In this document: piece after piece, positions 1 to 8,930 of the stretch
How the letters are laid out: each line of letters begins with the position of its first letter
Position numbering within the stretch: the stretch's first letter is position 1
Assembly (NCBI RefSeq): GCF_030122845.1
Contig: NZ_CP126084.1
Span: 744,001 to 808,000, forward strand
Reading direction: 5' to 3'
Length of the DNA: 64,000 nt
DNA from: Paenibacillus woosongensis
GTDB taxonomy: Bacteria; Bacillota; Bacilli; Paenibacillales; Paenibacillaceae
Notes under the pieces: generated by a model
Database searches by the model: none
The model's input: the letters and a program-made list of their open reading frames with translations, nothing else
Told to the model about the DNA's origin: nothing
Made by a program: the position numbers and the translations under genes

Positions 1-2070
1 CGCGACATTTATCGGCAGTTCTATGAGGAGGCCGGAAGCCTGCCGGCGCTGAACCGGGTGCTGCGGCAGGCCAGCGGCGCTCTCGCCGAGTATGGGAGGC
101 TGTACCCGTCCTTTGACCGGGTCCGCCTCTCGATCATTACGCGGGTCGATGACCCGCTTAATGTGTTTGTCCCGGAAATCTCGCTTCTGGCTGAAGCGAT
201 TTTCCGGCAGTCGTTCAAGGCGGTGCAGCTTGATCTTTACGCCTTGATCAGCGAGCGCGAGAGCGCGGAGGCTTTTGGCTACAGCAGCTCGTTGGGCGTG
301 GCGTTTCTCCGCGAGCTGGAGCTGATGCAGGATTCGAATTACGAGTTCAGCGCACCGCTTCACGTAACAGAGGACGGGATTTCGATTCCGGTTACCCATT
401 CGCCGTCCCCGCTGTTCGATCTTGTCTACGTGCTGTCGGACCGGGATGAGCGGGGAATCGCTTCGTTGAACGGCATGCAGAGCTGCTACGAGATCATCTC
501 GCATATCAGTCTGCTGAAGAACAGGCATCAGAAGGAACAGGCCTGGGGTGCGAACAACCCGGCTTACAATAATACTTCGTTCAAGAACAATATCATGACG
601 GAATCGGGGCGTCAGGGCTTAGTTTCCGCCGGGTTATCCCGAGTGAAACGGCCGAACCAGTCCATCGCCCTTGCCGTACTCTATCACTTCTACCGCGGTT
701 TGCTGGAGCGGATGAAGCAGGAGCCGCCGCTGACTGCCGCCGAGAAGCTGAGCTTCTTCGGTCTGGATGGGGCCGCTCTGGAGCGGGCAACGGCCGGTAT
801 GCTGCCTCCTGAGGAAGGCTTGAGTGAGATGCATGGCCTGATGACGAACGATGTCAGCTACGGGGCCGTGCGCAAGCTGTCGCTGAAGGAGGCGGAGGAG
901 ACGCTGTTCGGCGGCGGCGGTGAGGCGTTCTTCCGCCGCAACTTCGAGGAGGAAGCCGCTCGCCATTTGAAGGAATTTGAGGCGGCCAAATGGCTCGATC
1001 AGGCAGTGACGCGTTCGCTTGAACAGCGGCCGGATGTGCAAATCTATGCTTTGGCCGCCTGGACGGGCGACGGGGACGGAGATGCGGGCGTTGCCGCCCA
1101 CCTGCTAGGCAGCCGCCGTGAAGCGGAGCTGCTGCTGGCATCGGCAAAGGCCGAATTGGAGCAGTTCCGCCAGGGCCGGGTGGAGGAGCAGTCTTTTCCG
1201 CGCGTTCCGCTCATGGACCGGCATAATTTACGCAGCCTGATCCGCTATTTGTTCGACAATGTGTATTCGCGCAAGCGGGATATTCTGCTGCTGGAGACGC
1301 GGCTGAAGCTCATCGCGAAGCTGGAGGATGTGCTGCAGGAGCTGCACGGCCGATACCGCGCCGAGATTGCGCAGCTGGAGTCGCTGGAGCGTGAGCTGCG
1401 CGATACGGCGCTGGGCAGCATCAGGACGGCGGACGATTATATCGGCCAGAACATCATGGAGTATTACGAGCGGGTGACTGCCGATTTGATGGAGCAGTGG
1501 GAAGCGAAGCGGGGACGCCATGCGTTTTTTGCCGAGGGAGCACTCGGCGATTCGCGCCGCTTGATGGAGAACGGTCCGGAAGGGCTGGCGGATCGGCTGA
1601 TCGAGGTCTGCAAGCAGACGATTCTGGCCTCGCCGCTGTTCAAGCGGACGTTCGAGGAAGAGCTGCTGCAGCGGGCCAATGTGACGGTCGAGTACGGCAA
1701 CAAGACGGTTCTGACCAAGGAGGAGCTGTTCAAGAAGCTGTACCGCATTCTGGAGGACAACGCCGCGATCCAGGTTCGCTTGTACGATTACACGCAGGAG
1801 CACCGCTACGAGGAGAAGTACGTGTTCGGCGACTATACGAGCGAGCTCGTGCGCCATATTTTCCAGGCAGACGAGACGTCGCGAATTTACAAGCTGGGCT
1901 GTGTGCACGAACAAAGAAGCAGCGGCCTGGAGAAGCTCAATTTGATGGGCGGCTTCCACATTGAGGACTTGATGTATTACCTAAATGGAAAAGTCTATTA
2001 TGAAACTTATTCGCAGAACGGTTATGAATTTCACGGAATAGACCGGGCTTTGCTGCCCAAGCTGCGTTAA
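1..2070 (+). CDS. Tubulin-like protein of a GTPase-associated system (5' partial)
   Basis: The reading frame is open from the first base, so the N-terminus, which would hold the nucleotide-binding part, lies outside the window; about 689 residues are visible. The segment around positions 415-470 encodes a strand followed by LVYVLSDRDERG, which resembles the conserved strand and acidic/Arg loop of bacterial Tubulin_2-type proteins. The C-terminal half is long, charged and helical, with no membrane segment or signal peptide. It is the first visible gene of a five-gene set with a vWA membrane protein, a GTPase and a GAP1-like protein (gaps of 97, 30 and 26 bp, then an overlap). The tubulin-like call comes from memory of the family plus this context; the GTP-binding motif cannot be checked here. 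It could instead be an uncharacterised scaffold. Confidence 0.55.
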   Translation, partial: RDIYRQFYEEAGSLPALNRVLRQASGALAEYGRLYPSFDRVRLSIITRVDDPLNVFVPEISLLAEAIFRQSFKAVQLDLYALISERESAEAFGYSSSLGVAFLRELELMQDSNYEFSAPLHVTEDGISIPVTHSPSPLFDLVYVLSDRDERGIASLNGMQSCYEIISHISLLKNRHQKEQAWGANNPAYNNTSFKNNIMTESGRQGLVSAGLSRVKRPNQSIALAVLYHFYRGLLERMKQEPPLTAAEKLSFFGLDGAALERATAGMLPPEEGLSEMHGLMTNDVSYGAVRKLSLKEAEETLFGGGGEAFFRRNFEEEAARHLKEFEAAKWLDQAVTRSLEQRPDVQIYALAAWTGDGDGDAGVAAHLLGSRREAELLLASAKAELEQFRQGRVEEQSFPRVPLMDRHNLRSLIRYLFDNVYSRKRDILLLETRLKLIAKLEDVLQELHGRYRAEIAQLESLERELRDTALGSIRTADDYIGQNIMEYYERVTADLMEQWEAKRGRHAFFAEGALGDSRRLMENGPEGLADRLIEVCKQTILASPLFKRTFEEELLQRANVTVEYGNKTVLTKEELFKKLYRILEDNAAIQVRLYDYTQEHRYEEKYVFGDYTSELVRHIFQADETSRIYKLGCVHEQRSSGLEKLNLMGGFHIEDLMYYLNGKVYYETYSQNGYEFHGIDRALLPKLR

Positions 2071-2101
2071 TCGCCTGCGTAGAATTGCTGTGCTCCCTCG
2101 G

Positions 2102-2117
2102 ATGGCGTTAACGCCAT
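2102..2117. repeat. Perfect 16-bp palindrome between two operon genes
   Basis: ATGGCGTTAACGCCAT is self-complementary and lies in the 97-bp gap between the tubulin-like gene and the vWA gene. No T-run follows, so it is not a standard terminator. It may be an RNA processing hairpin or a protein-binding site. Confidence 0.4.
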
Positions 2118-2167
2118 GCCGTAGGGGGGGCTGGCATATTATAAAATTGTGGGAAGGAAGTACGTGT

Positions 2168-3454
2168 ATGCAGCGTAAAATGAACTGGCTGTTGGTGCTG
2201 TTCAGCCTCATTGGCGGGGCCGTCGGATTCGTGATTGGCGAGGTGCTGCTGGGCCAGCTGTCCGGCCGGATGCCGGGAATTCTGCTCATTGGACTCTATT
2301 TTGGCATTCTCGCCCTTTCGATCGGCCTGTTCTGCCTGATTGCGGAAATGATATCGCCGCGGCTGAACGGAGCATCCTGGCGGCAAAGATATATGGGCAC
2401 CTCCTGGAAGCTGCTCGTTCCGGCTACGCTCGTGATGCTGCTTCTGGCAGGTACGGCGTTCGAATTCATTTATGAGCTGAATGTGGGCCGCGCTAAGACG
2501 GTAAAAGACATCGTGCTCATCATCGACAACTCCGGAAGCATGATGGAGACGGACCCGGACGATCTGCGCTACGAGGCGGCTAAATCGTTCGTGGATCAGA
2601 TGGACAGCAGCAAGCAGGTGGCGGTTCTTGTGTTCAATGACCAGCCCGAGCTGATCCAGCCTTTTGTCCGCGTTCGCGACCAAGGGGTGAAGAACGAGGT
2701 GCACGCCGCGATCGACGCACTGGAGCCGACGAATTTCGGTACGGATATTGCTCTGGCTCTGGAATCGGGGATGGAGCAGATCAAAGGGCTGAATAGCTCC
2801 AGCGGGGCGATGGCGGTTCTGCTGTCCGACGGCTTCAGCGACGTGAATACGGCGAAAGTGCTGGCCGATTACCGGAGCCGGGGAGTCGCGGTGAATACAG
2901 TGGGCCTGGGATTAAGCCGATATGGCAATTCCCAAGGTGCAACCCTGCTCAAAGAGATCGCGAGTCAAACCGGCGGCCGGTATTATGACGAAGCGGATGC
3001 GGCCAACCTTTCTTTCGTCTTCCAGCAAATTTACGACAATTTGGACGAACGCACGCTGGTGACAGAACGCACCGGGTTGATGGCCCATAGCACCTATTAC
3101 ATGATCCTGAGAATCGTGCTGATCCTGGCGCTCGGAGCGCTGCTGGGCTTGTCGCTGGGCCTCATGTTCGATAACCGTTATTTAGCCAAAAGCTTCACGA
3201 TCGGCGGGGCTGTGGCTGGCCTGCTTGCCGGTCTGCTGCTGGAGTTCGGCCTGGACGGCTCGCCTGTCGGCGACGCGATGCTGCGGCTGCTGGCCTGCCT
3301 GATCCTGGCTGCGGTGATGACGGTGTTTACGGTCGTCGTGCCGATGAGCGAGAACGGAGCACGCACCGGCATTCGCCGGAGAGGCGCCGCTGTCCGGGAT
3401 GCGGCTGCGGGGTATACGGAGCCGGCGCGGGATCGGCGCAGCAGAGGATTCTAA
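2168..3454 (+). CDS. Membrane-anchored vWA-domain protein
   Basis: The start is set at the ATG after a GGGAAGGAAG ribosome site; an upstream in-frame ATG at 2090 lacks one. The 428-aa protein has three N-terminal membrane segments (about residues 7-29, 37-62 and 81-102). A von Willebrand factor A domain follows, with the metal-binding DxSxS motif at D120-S122-S124, a conserved Thr in EPTNFGTD and the VLLSDG strand. Three more hydrophobic segments lie near the C-terminus (about 305-385), followed by a short Arg-rich tail. vWA domains with an intact MIDAS bind protein partners through a divalent metal. The topology probably exposes the vWA domain between two membrane bundles. It likely acts as the membrane platform or adaptor of the GTPase system encoded around it. 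Confidence 0.8.
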   Translation: MQRKMNWLLVLFSLIGGAVGFVIGEVLLGQLSGRMPGILLIGLYFGILALSIGLFCLIAEMISPRLNGASWRQRYMGTSWKLLVPATLVMLLLAGTAFEFIYELNVGRAKTVKDIVLIIDNSGSMMETDPDDLRYEAAKSFVDQMDSSKQVAVLVFNDQPELIQPFVRVRDQGVKNEVHAAIDALEPTNFGTDIALALESGMEQIKGLNSSSGAMAVLLSDGFSDVNTAKVLADYRSRGVAVNTVGLGLSRYGNSQGATLLKEIASQTGGRYYDEADAANLSFVFQQIYDNLDERTLVTERTGLMAHSTYYMILRIVLILALGALLGLSLGLMFDNRYLAKSFTIGGAVAGLLAGLLLEFGLDGSPVGDAMLRLLACLILAAVMTVFTVVVPMSENGARTGIRRRGAAVRDAAAGYTEPARDRRSRGF

Positions 3455-3484
3455 GGGATTTTAAAGGCATAAGGGGGCATAGCA

Positions 3485-4132
3485 ATGCGTTTTATTGAAG
3501 CAGAGGAAGGCTTGCCGCTGATCACGCAGCTGAGCTACAAGCTCGATGAGGATCAATGCCTGCTCCGCTGGCAATGGCCCGAAGGCCTGCAGGCGGTCTA
3601 TATCGACGAGAGAGCGGCGGACCGGGGCATGTACGGGGAGAGCGATCATGCTCCGCAGCCTGAGGGATTGAGGCTGTATACCCGCGAGGAGTACAAGGCG
3701 GCAGGCGGGTACCGCGACCGGATCGACCAGGTTGGTCCGGTGCGCTATACCGTGTATGCCTGCATCATGGAGCACGGGGAGAAGCTGCTCATTCGCCAGC
3801 CGGGAGCGGAAAATACGGTGGAGATCAGTACCGGGCGGGCGAAAATCCGTTATTCGATCCGGCAGAAGAGCAGCCTGCTGCGCAAATACAAGACGGTGCA
3901 AATTTCGGTGCTCGCCGAGGTAGAGGTTCCTAAGGAAGCGTTATGTTATGTGAAAAAGCAGGACAGCTATCCGGCCAGCATCGAGGACGGGACAGTGTAC
4001 CCTTTTCTCCGGGATTTCCCGGCGGGCAGATCCACGCTGCCCGTTATCGAGGTCGGCAAGAACGATTACGTGCGGCTGTTCTTCACAGACGGCCGCAAGT
4101 ACGGCCGGTTCTTCGAGCTGATTCCCGAATAA
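3485..4132 (+). CDS. Uncharacterised 215-aa protein of the GTPase system
   Basis: It starts at an ATG after an AAGGGGG ribosome site, 30 bp after the vWA gene and 26 bp before the GTPase gene, so it is surely part of the operon. The sequence is soluble, with alternating strand-like segments and many charged and aromatic residues (for example YTREEYKAAGGYRDRID). There is no signal peptide, membrane segment or recognised motif. The predominance of strand-like stretches suggests a beta-rich fold. I do not recognise the family. Its placement between the vWA and GTPase genes suggests an adaptor or a regulatory subunit of the same complex. Confidence 0.75.
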   Translation: MRFIEAEEGLPLITQLSYKLDEDQCLLRWQWPEGLQAVYIDERAADRGMYGESDHAPQPEGLRLYTREEYKAAGGYRDRIDQVGPVRYTVYACIMEHGEKLLIRQPGAENTVEISTGRAKIRYSIRQKSSLLRKYKTVQISVLAEVEVPKEALCYVKKQDSYPASIEDGTVYPFLRDFPAGRSTLPVIEVGKNDYVRLFFTDGRKYGRFFELIPE

Positions 4133-4158
4133 GCACTGCAAGAGAGGAGGAATGAACG

Positions 4159-5421
4159 ATGGGCTTGTTTGATTTGTTCAAGAGAAAACCGCAGGCCGAG
4201 CCGCGGCCGTTGTTTTACGATATTGTCTGCCCTTACTGCTTCAGCAAGTTCGCGCCGGACGATGTTGTCTTCCGGGCAACCCATTACCGCGAGGATGACG
4301 AGGATTATGCGCTGCGCGAGGACGAAGTGCTGAACAGATACCGGGAGCGGTTCGGGCTGGACATCGTCTATGACATGGAGGCCGTGCTGCGTCCCCAGGA
4401 CGTTCCGCCGGAGCATCTGATTTATTCCGATCATGTCCTGATCGGACTGAACGACCGTTATGGCGAGGTGACCCGGCGCAGGCTGTGCCCGAGCTGCCAT
4501 AACGAGCTGCCGGTGACGGCGGGCAAAGTGCCGAGCAACATCATTTCGATCGTCGGCGCCTCCCAGGTGGGGAAATCCGTATATATGACCGCATTGATCC
4601 ATACGCTGCAAAATACGACGGCTGACCATTTCGACGCGGCCTGCATGCCGCTGAATGCGGAGATCAGCCGCAAGTTCCGCACGATGTACGAGGAGCCGCT
4701 GTTCGAGCGCGGCGACCTGCTGGCCTCCACGCAGAAGGAGAAAATGCAGGAGCCGTTTATTTTCCAATTCGTGTTCAAGGATGAGTCGAAGCCGCCGCTG
4801 ACGCTGGTCTTCTTCGACGTCGCCGGGGAAGGGATGGTGGATCAGGACTATCTGGGCCTGCAGGGACAGCATATTAAAAATTCCTCAGCGCTGCTGTTTA
4901 TGGTCGATCCGCTGCAGATCCGTTCGATTCGCGAGAAAATCCGTATCAATGTCGGCGACAAGCCGGGCGAATGGGTATCGCAATATGATGAACCGCGGGA
5001 CGTTGTGCTGACGATGTTCGGGGATTTCATCGCTTACGAGGATCAGGGCAAGACGGATATTCCGACCGCCGTCGTGCTTACAAAAAGCGACATGCTGCAC
5101 GCCTTGAAGGATGAAGAGGGCGAGTATATCAAGTCCAACAGCAATATTTTTAACAATGCGGTGCATCGCAAATATTTCAATTTGACCGAGTTCGAGAACA
5201 TCGACGGGGAAATTCGCCGCTTCATTGAGAAGGTCGATCGGCCGTTCAAGGGTACGATGGACGTGTATTTCAAGGACACGGGCTATTTTGCGGTATCGGC
5301 GCTGGGCAGCAATCCAGTGGATCAGAAGCTGCAGGACGTGGTGCAGCCGATCCGCGTGGATGAACCATTCATTTGGCTGCTGTATAAGCTGAAGTATATT
5401 GAGGGGAGAGAAATGTCTTGA
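4159..5421 (+). CDS. Zinc-ribbon TRAFAC-type GTPase (DO-GTPase-like)
   Basis: 420 aa, with an AGAGAGGAGG ribosome site. Two CxxC pairs (C24/C27 and C110/C113) form a likely zinc ribbon in front of the GTPase domain. The P-loop is GASQVGKS at residues 133-140, the G3 motif is DVAGEG starting at D220 and the G4-like motif is TKSD at 308-311, where the usual NKxD Asn is replaced by Thr. These motifs are seen directly and match the TRAFAC-like GTPases found next to GAP1 proteins in proposed bacterial conflict systems. The protein has no membrane segment and probably works in the cytosol with its neighbours. The next gene overlaps it at its stop codon, suggesting translational coupling to its presumed partner. 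Confidence 0.8.
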   Translation: MGLFDLFKRKPQAEPRPLFYDIVCPYCFSKFAPDDVVFRATHYREDDEDYALREDEVLNRYRERFGLDIVYDMEAVLRPQDVPPEHLIYSDHVLIGLNDRYGEVTRRRLCPSCHNELPVTAGKVPSNIISIVGASQVGKSVYMTALIHTLQNTTADHFDAACMPLNAEISRKFRTMYEEPLFERGDLLASTQKEKMQEPFIFQFVFKDESKPPLTLVFFDVAGEGMVDQDYLGLQGQHIKNSSALLFMVDPLQIRSIREKIRINVGDKPGEWVSQYDEPRDVVLTMFGDFIAYEDQGKTDIPTAVVLTKSDMLHALKDEEGEYIKSNSNIFNNAVHRKYFNLTEFENIDGEIRRFIEKVDRPFKGTMDVYFKDTGYFAVSALGSNPVDQKLQDVVQPIRVDEPFIWLLYKLKYIEGREMS

Positions 5422-8400
5422 GTATGAAGCGATTATCTCCCGATTTGATTCAGCAGCAGATTTATACCCGTGAACGCAGCGGGATTTTTCGGGCGACGGA
5501 AGGGTTTGACACGGTAGCGGCTTCGGACGGACTGGATGCGGTCTTTATCAAAAAACAGCTGCATCCGTTCTGCGGCTACGATGCGCCCGCGGAGCTCGTC
5601 TCCCGGGGCGAGAAGGACGATGCCAGCTATCCGCCCGCAATCCATCTGTTCCATACGGAGAGCGGCGATACGGTGCTGGGGCGCAGCGTGTATCAGTCGG
5701 CGGATTTCACCGGGCTGCGCAGCGCCTTCCTGACGCATAACTACATCATTCCGGCCGCGCGGCAGGATGAAATCGTCACTCATTACCGCGACTATGTTGA
5801 AGCAGCGTTCGCGGAGAGATACGTCCCGGAGATCGGCCGGCAGCTGCCGGAGCTTGAGCACATTCCGCAGAACCCGCGTTATGCGCAGGAGGGTCTTTCG
5901 CGCCTGATGGCCGAGCAGCTGCTGCATGAGCTGAAGCTGGACGAGAAAACCTTCAAGCGGCTGTTGTTCGCGGTCATGACCGCGGTAGGCGAGGGCCGGA
6001 AAAAGGTTTATGTCGCGCTGGACGTGCCGGCGGAGCAAATTTCGGCAGCGGCCTCCGCGCTCGTTCAGGTGCTGTACGCCTGCCTGCCGTTTGAGCAGCG
6101 CCGCCGCCTCGGCTTCATCACGTATGCGAAGGAGCCGCAGAGCCGCAAGTTCATCCATCTGCAATTTGTGGAGCGCGGCAGCATTCGGCCGAACGACCGG
6201 GAGATCGAGAAGGACTATGTGTTTGATCTCGCCACCGGCCGCGCGCCGCAGGATGAGCTGGAGGAAGGAAGACAGCCGTATCTCGAAATGGTCTGGAAGG
6301 CGATCGGCGATTTGGAGCGGCTTCAGGCGTTCCACCGCTTCGCGGATGAGATGCTGGCGGGCATGGAGCCGCAGCGGCGCCTGCTGCTGTCCAGCTATCA
6401 TGAGCTGGCTGTGTTCTACCAGATCGAGGCCGGAAATTGGGACTTATACGAGGCTCATAAAATCACCGTGCTGCGGGGCTTGCTGAGTTATTTGGAGCCT
6501 GCAGGCGCTCTGGAATCGCGTATCCAGCTGAACGATATTTTCCTGGCTGCGTTTGACCGGGAATTCGATGCGGTGAAGCTGCGGAGCATGCCCGACCTGG
6601 CCGTCGTGGAATGCTTCAGGGACTATTATCGCCTGGAGAGCAGAAGCTACGGCATCAAGCTGATCAATTATTTGATCTATGCGATCGGCAATGCGGTTAT
6701 GGGGGACAAGCCCGACCTGGCCCGTTCGCTGTACGCTCTGGTGGAGAGCCAGCCGGAGATGAGCAAGACCTTTTTTGACCATGTTCTTAAAAATAGCGAT
6801 CTGGAAAGCTCACTATTCGAGCCTTACATTCGCGCCAAGTTCGAGGAAGCGCCCGGGTCGCGGGAAGTGCTGAACGTGGTGCACGGCTGGGCCGTCGCCC
6901 ATCCGGGCGTGCTGCGGAACGGGGCCTTCAAGGAATACGCGGTTGCGGCTCTGGCGGACAAGCTGAAGCAGGAGCAGCCGCTGCTGCCGGCGGTACATAT
7001 GGCGCTGGAGCATATCCGCAAGTGGGGAAGAACCCCGGTGACGGATCGCGGCATGACATTGGCCGATTCCGAGCTGGCGGAGGAACTGTCGCTTGCGGCC
7101 AAACGGGTGCTGCTGGATGAGCTGGAGCTGGATCAGCTGACCCGGGAGCAGGTTGCCGGAGCGGAGTTTCTGGCCCGGCCGGATGCCTTTGCCGGGCTGC
7201 TGCTTGAGGGCAGGCAGCGCAATCATGTCGATATGCTGCAGGCGTTGTATGAATGGTTTGCCCAGCGAGAGGCTGCGGAGGATATTTTTGAAGGATTGCC
7301 TGCAGCGGACGTGGAGCGGCTGCAGCAGCTGGGCAAAAAATGGCTGCAATCCACGGTTGAGCTGGCCCAGTTCGGCAAAATCGTACTGGCCTTTTATGAC
7401 ACCAAGGCCGGGCAGGTCGATTACAAGGCACTGCTGGATTACCTGCAGCGGAATGCGACGGACCCGGAGCGGATTTACGAGTTCATGCTCTGGTCGCAGG
7501 GACAGCCGCAGTTTGCCCATGGCCGCGGCATCGTTACTGGCTACACGGCGGCGCTGCTGAATTATTTTAAAACCCATGACCGGAACGCCTTCAAGAACAG
7601 GGACTACCGGACCCGCTATTTCGATAAAGCGGGAGCGCCGCTGGCCGCCGTATTTGCCAAAATACGCCTGGAGCTGTCCTCGCCGTTCAAGCGATTTCTG
7701 GCACAGAACGGGAAAAAAGTGAGAATGAGCGCGATGATTCTGCTGGCTGGTCTAGTGGTCATTGCAGGGATTTTAATCGTCATGCAGCAGCAGGGCATGC
7801 TTGGCGGCGCCAAACCGCCGACCGAGGCCACCCCTCCGCCAGCTCCGGTTGAGCCCGAAGTGCTTGTCTATGCCGACCAGGTGACAGGCACCGACGGCGC
7901 GGAGACGACCTCGCTCGTCTTCTTGTTCGCCGGGGCAGAGAAGTGCAAGACGTTCGATCCTGCGGCATTGTCGATTGAAGCGCCGGATCAGACCGTTCAG
8001 CAGTTTGCGAATTTGAAATTTGACGCTTACTGTGTGGATGGAACCGGCGCTGCCGGAGACTCGGCTGGGAATGGTGCGAGCAGCGGGGCTGTTGGTGCGG
8101 AATCGGGCGGCAGTGGTGATGGAAGTGAAGGGGCCGGGACTAGTGGCTCTGACGGCGCTGGCAGCACTAACGGTTCGGTAGCAGGCAATGTTGGCTCGGC
8201 GACGAATGGGGGAGCAGGCGCCGGTACAGCTGCGAATGGTGGAGCAGACAGTACCGGGGGCGGTGATGACGCAGTGGGTAATGGCGGAGTTGGCAATGAT
8301 ACTGCGGACAATACTGTGACAAGCCATGGTGCGGCAGGCTCCGGAGATTCGGCGGGAACAACGGATGGCTCTGCTGGGAACGCTGGAGGACAAGGAGCCG

Positions 8401-8756
8401 TGACTCCGCAGAATGGCCAAGGTGGCTCAGGTGTTCAATCTGATCAGGGAGCTGGAACAAGCGGTCAAGCCGGGACATCGGGAACGGATGCATCGGGGAA
8501 CGGCCAGACTGGTGACCCTAATGTAACGCAACCAGGTGGAACTACTAGCGGTACTCCAAATGGCGAGACGAAGCTCGTATACTCTTCCCGAGTTACAGTC
8601 TCTTTAGGCCAGAATGTAAACGTTCCTGTGGGCAGTCTAATTAAAGTAGGCGACCAGCAATATACGGTCATTACCCGCGAGGAAGCGGAGGCCAGGGCGG
8701 GACAGAGCAGCCAGATGGAACCAGCACAGCCGCAGTCTGAAACAGTTCAGCCTTAA
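5418..8756 (+). CDS. GTPase-associated protein 1 (GAP1-like), single-pass membrane protein with Gly/Ser-rich tail
   Basis: The TTG at 5418 overlaps the GTPase stop codon and sits 7 nt after GAGGGGAGAG; an ATG at 5424 is a possible alternative. The N-terminal region (YTRERSGIFRATEGFDTVA and on, about residues 10-250) resembles the GAP1-N2 type. A long helical middle region (about 250-760) follows, then one membrane segment (about 769-790, AMILLAGLVVIAGILIVM). Residues about 878-1050 are low-complexity Gly/Ser/Ala/Asp/Thr, and a short folded C-terminus ends in a Gln/Pro-rich tail. Topology suggests a large cytosolic part that can contact the GTPase and a flexible exported tail. The family name follows from the N-terminal motif and the gene pair; the biochemical role is unknown. 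Confidence 0.75.
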   Translation: MSMKRLSPDLIQQQIYTRERSGIFRATEGFDTVAASDGLDAVFIKKQLHPFCGYDAPAELVSRGEKDDASYPPAIHLFHTESGDTVLGRSVYQSADFTGLRSAFLTHNYIIPAARQDEIVTHYRDYVEAAFAERYVPEIGRQLPELEHIPQNPRYAQEGLSRLMAEQLLHELKLDEKTFKRLLFAVMTAVGEGRKKVYVALDVPAEQISAAASALVQVLYACLPFEQRRRLGFITYAKEPQSRKFIHLQFVERGSIRPNDREIEKDYVFDLATGRAPQDELEEGRQPYLEMVWKAIGDLERLQAFHRFADEMLAGMEPQRRLLLSSYHELAVFYQIEAGNWDLYEAHKITVLRGLLSYLEPAGALESRIQLNDIFLAAFDREFDAVKLRSMPDLAVVECFRDYYRLESRSYGIKLINYLIYAIGNAVMGDKPDLARSLYALVESQPEMSKTFFDHVLKNSDLESSLFEPYIRAKFEEAPGSREVLNVVHGWAVAHPGVLRNGAFKEYAVAALADKLKQEQPLLPAVHMALEHIRKWGRTPVTDRGMTLADSELAEELSLAAKRVLLDELELDQLTREQVAGAEFLARPDAFAGLLLEGRQRNHVDMLQALYEWFAQREAAEDIFEGLPAADVERLQQLGKKWLQSTVELAQFGKIVLAFYDTKAGQVDYKALLDYLQRNATDPERIYEFMLWSQGQPQFAHGRGIVTGYTAALLNYFKTHDRNAFKNRDYRTRYFDKAGAPLAAVFAKIRLELSSPFKRFLAQNGKKVRMSAMILLAGLVVIAGILIVMQQQGMLGGAKPPTEATPPPAPVEPEVLVYADQVTGTDGAETTSLVFLFAGAEKCKTFDPAALSIEAPDQTVQQFANLKFDAYCVDGTGAAGDSAGNGASSGAVGAESGGSGDGSEGAGTSGSDGAGSTNGSVAGNVGSATNGGAGAGTAANGGADSTGGGDDAVGNGGVGNDTADNTVTSHGAAGSGDSAGTTDGSAGNAGGQGAVTPQNGQGGSGVQSDQGAGTSGQAGTSGTDASGNGQTGDPNVTQPGGTTSGTPNGETKLVYSSRVTVSLGQNVNVPVGSLIKVGDQQYTVITREEAEARAGQSSQMEPAQPQSETVQP

Positions 8757-8871
8757 TCTTGGTAAATCCGTCATATAGATGAAGCAAATCAGCCTAACGT
8801 AATGGAGTGAAGAATTCGCAAACAGCGACCTAGGAATAATGTCAAAAGGACAAATACAGTGCTTGAAGCCG

Positions 8872-8900
8872 TTGTCTCCATAACCGAGCAATGGTACACT
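8872..8900 (+). promoter_or_regulatory. Possible sigma-A promoter of the P-loop kinase gene
   Basis: TTGTCT (8872-8877), a 17-bp spacer and TACACT (8895-8900), 30 bp before the GTG start of the next gene. It separates that gene from the GTPase operon. Confidence 0.4.
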
Positions 8901-8930
8901 GTTTTTATCTAAAAGTTAGGGGGACTTGGA

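Noticed and set aside
7773-8493. Long minus-strand reading frames opposite the GAP1-like tail
   Set aside because: They are shadows created by the Gly/Ser-rich codon pattern of the plus-strand gene; they lack ribosome sites.
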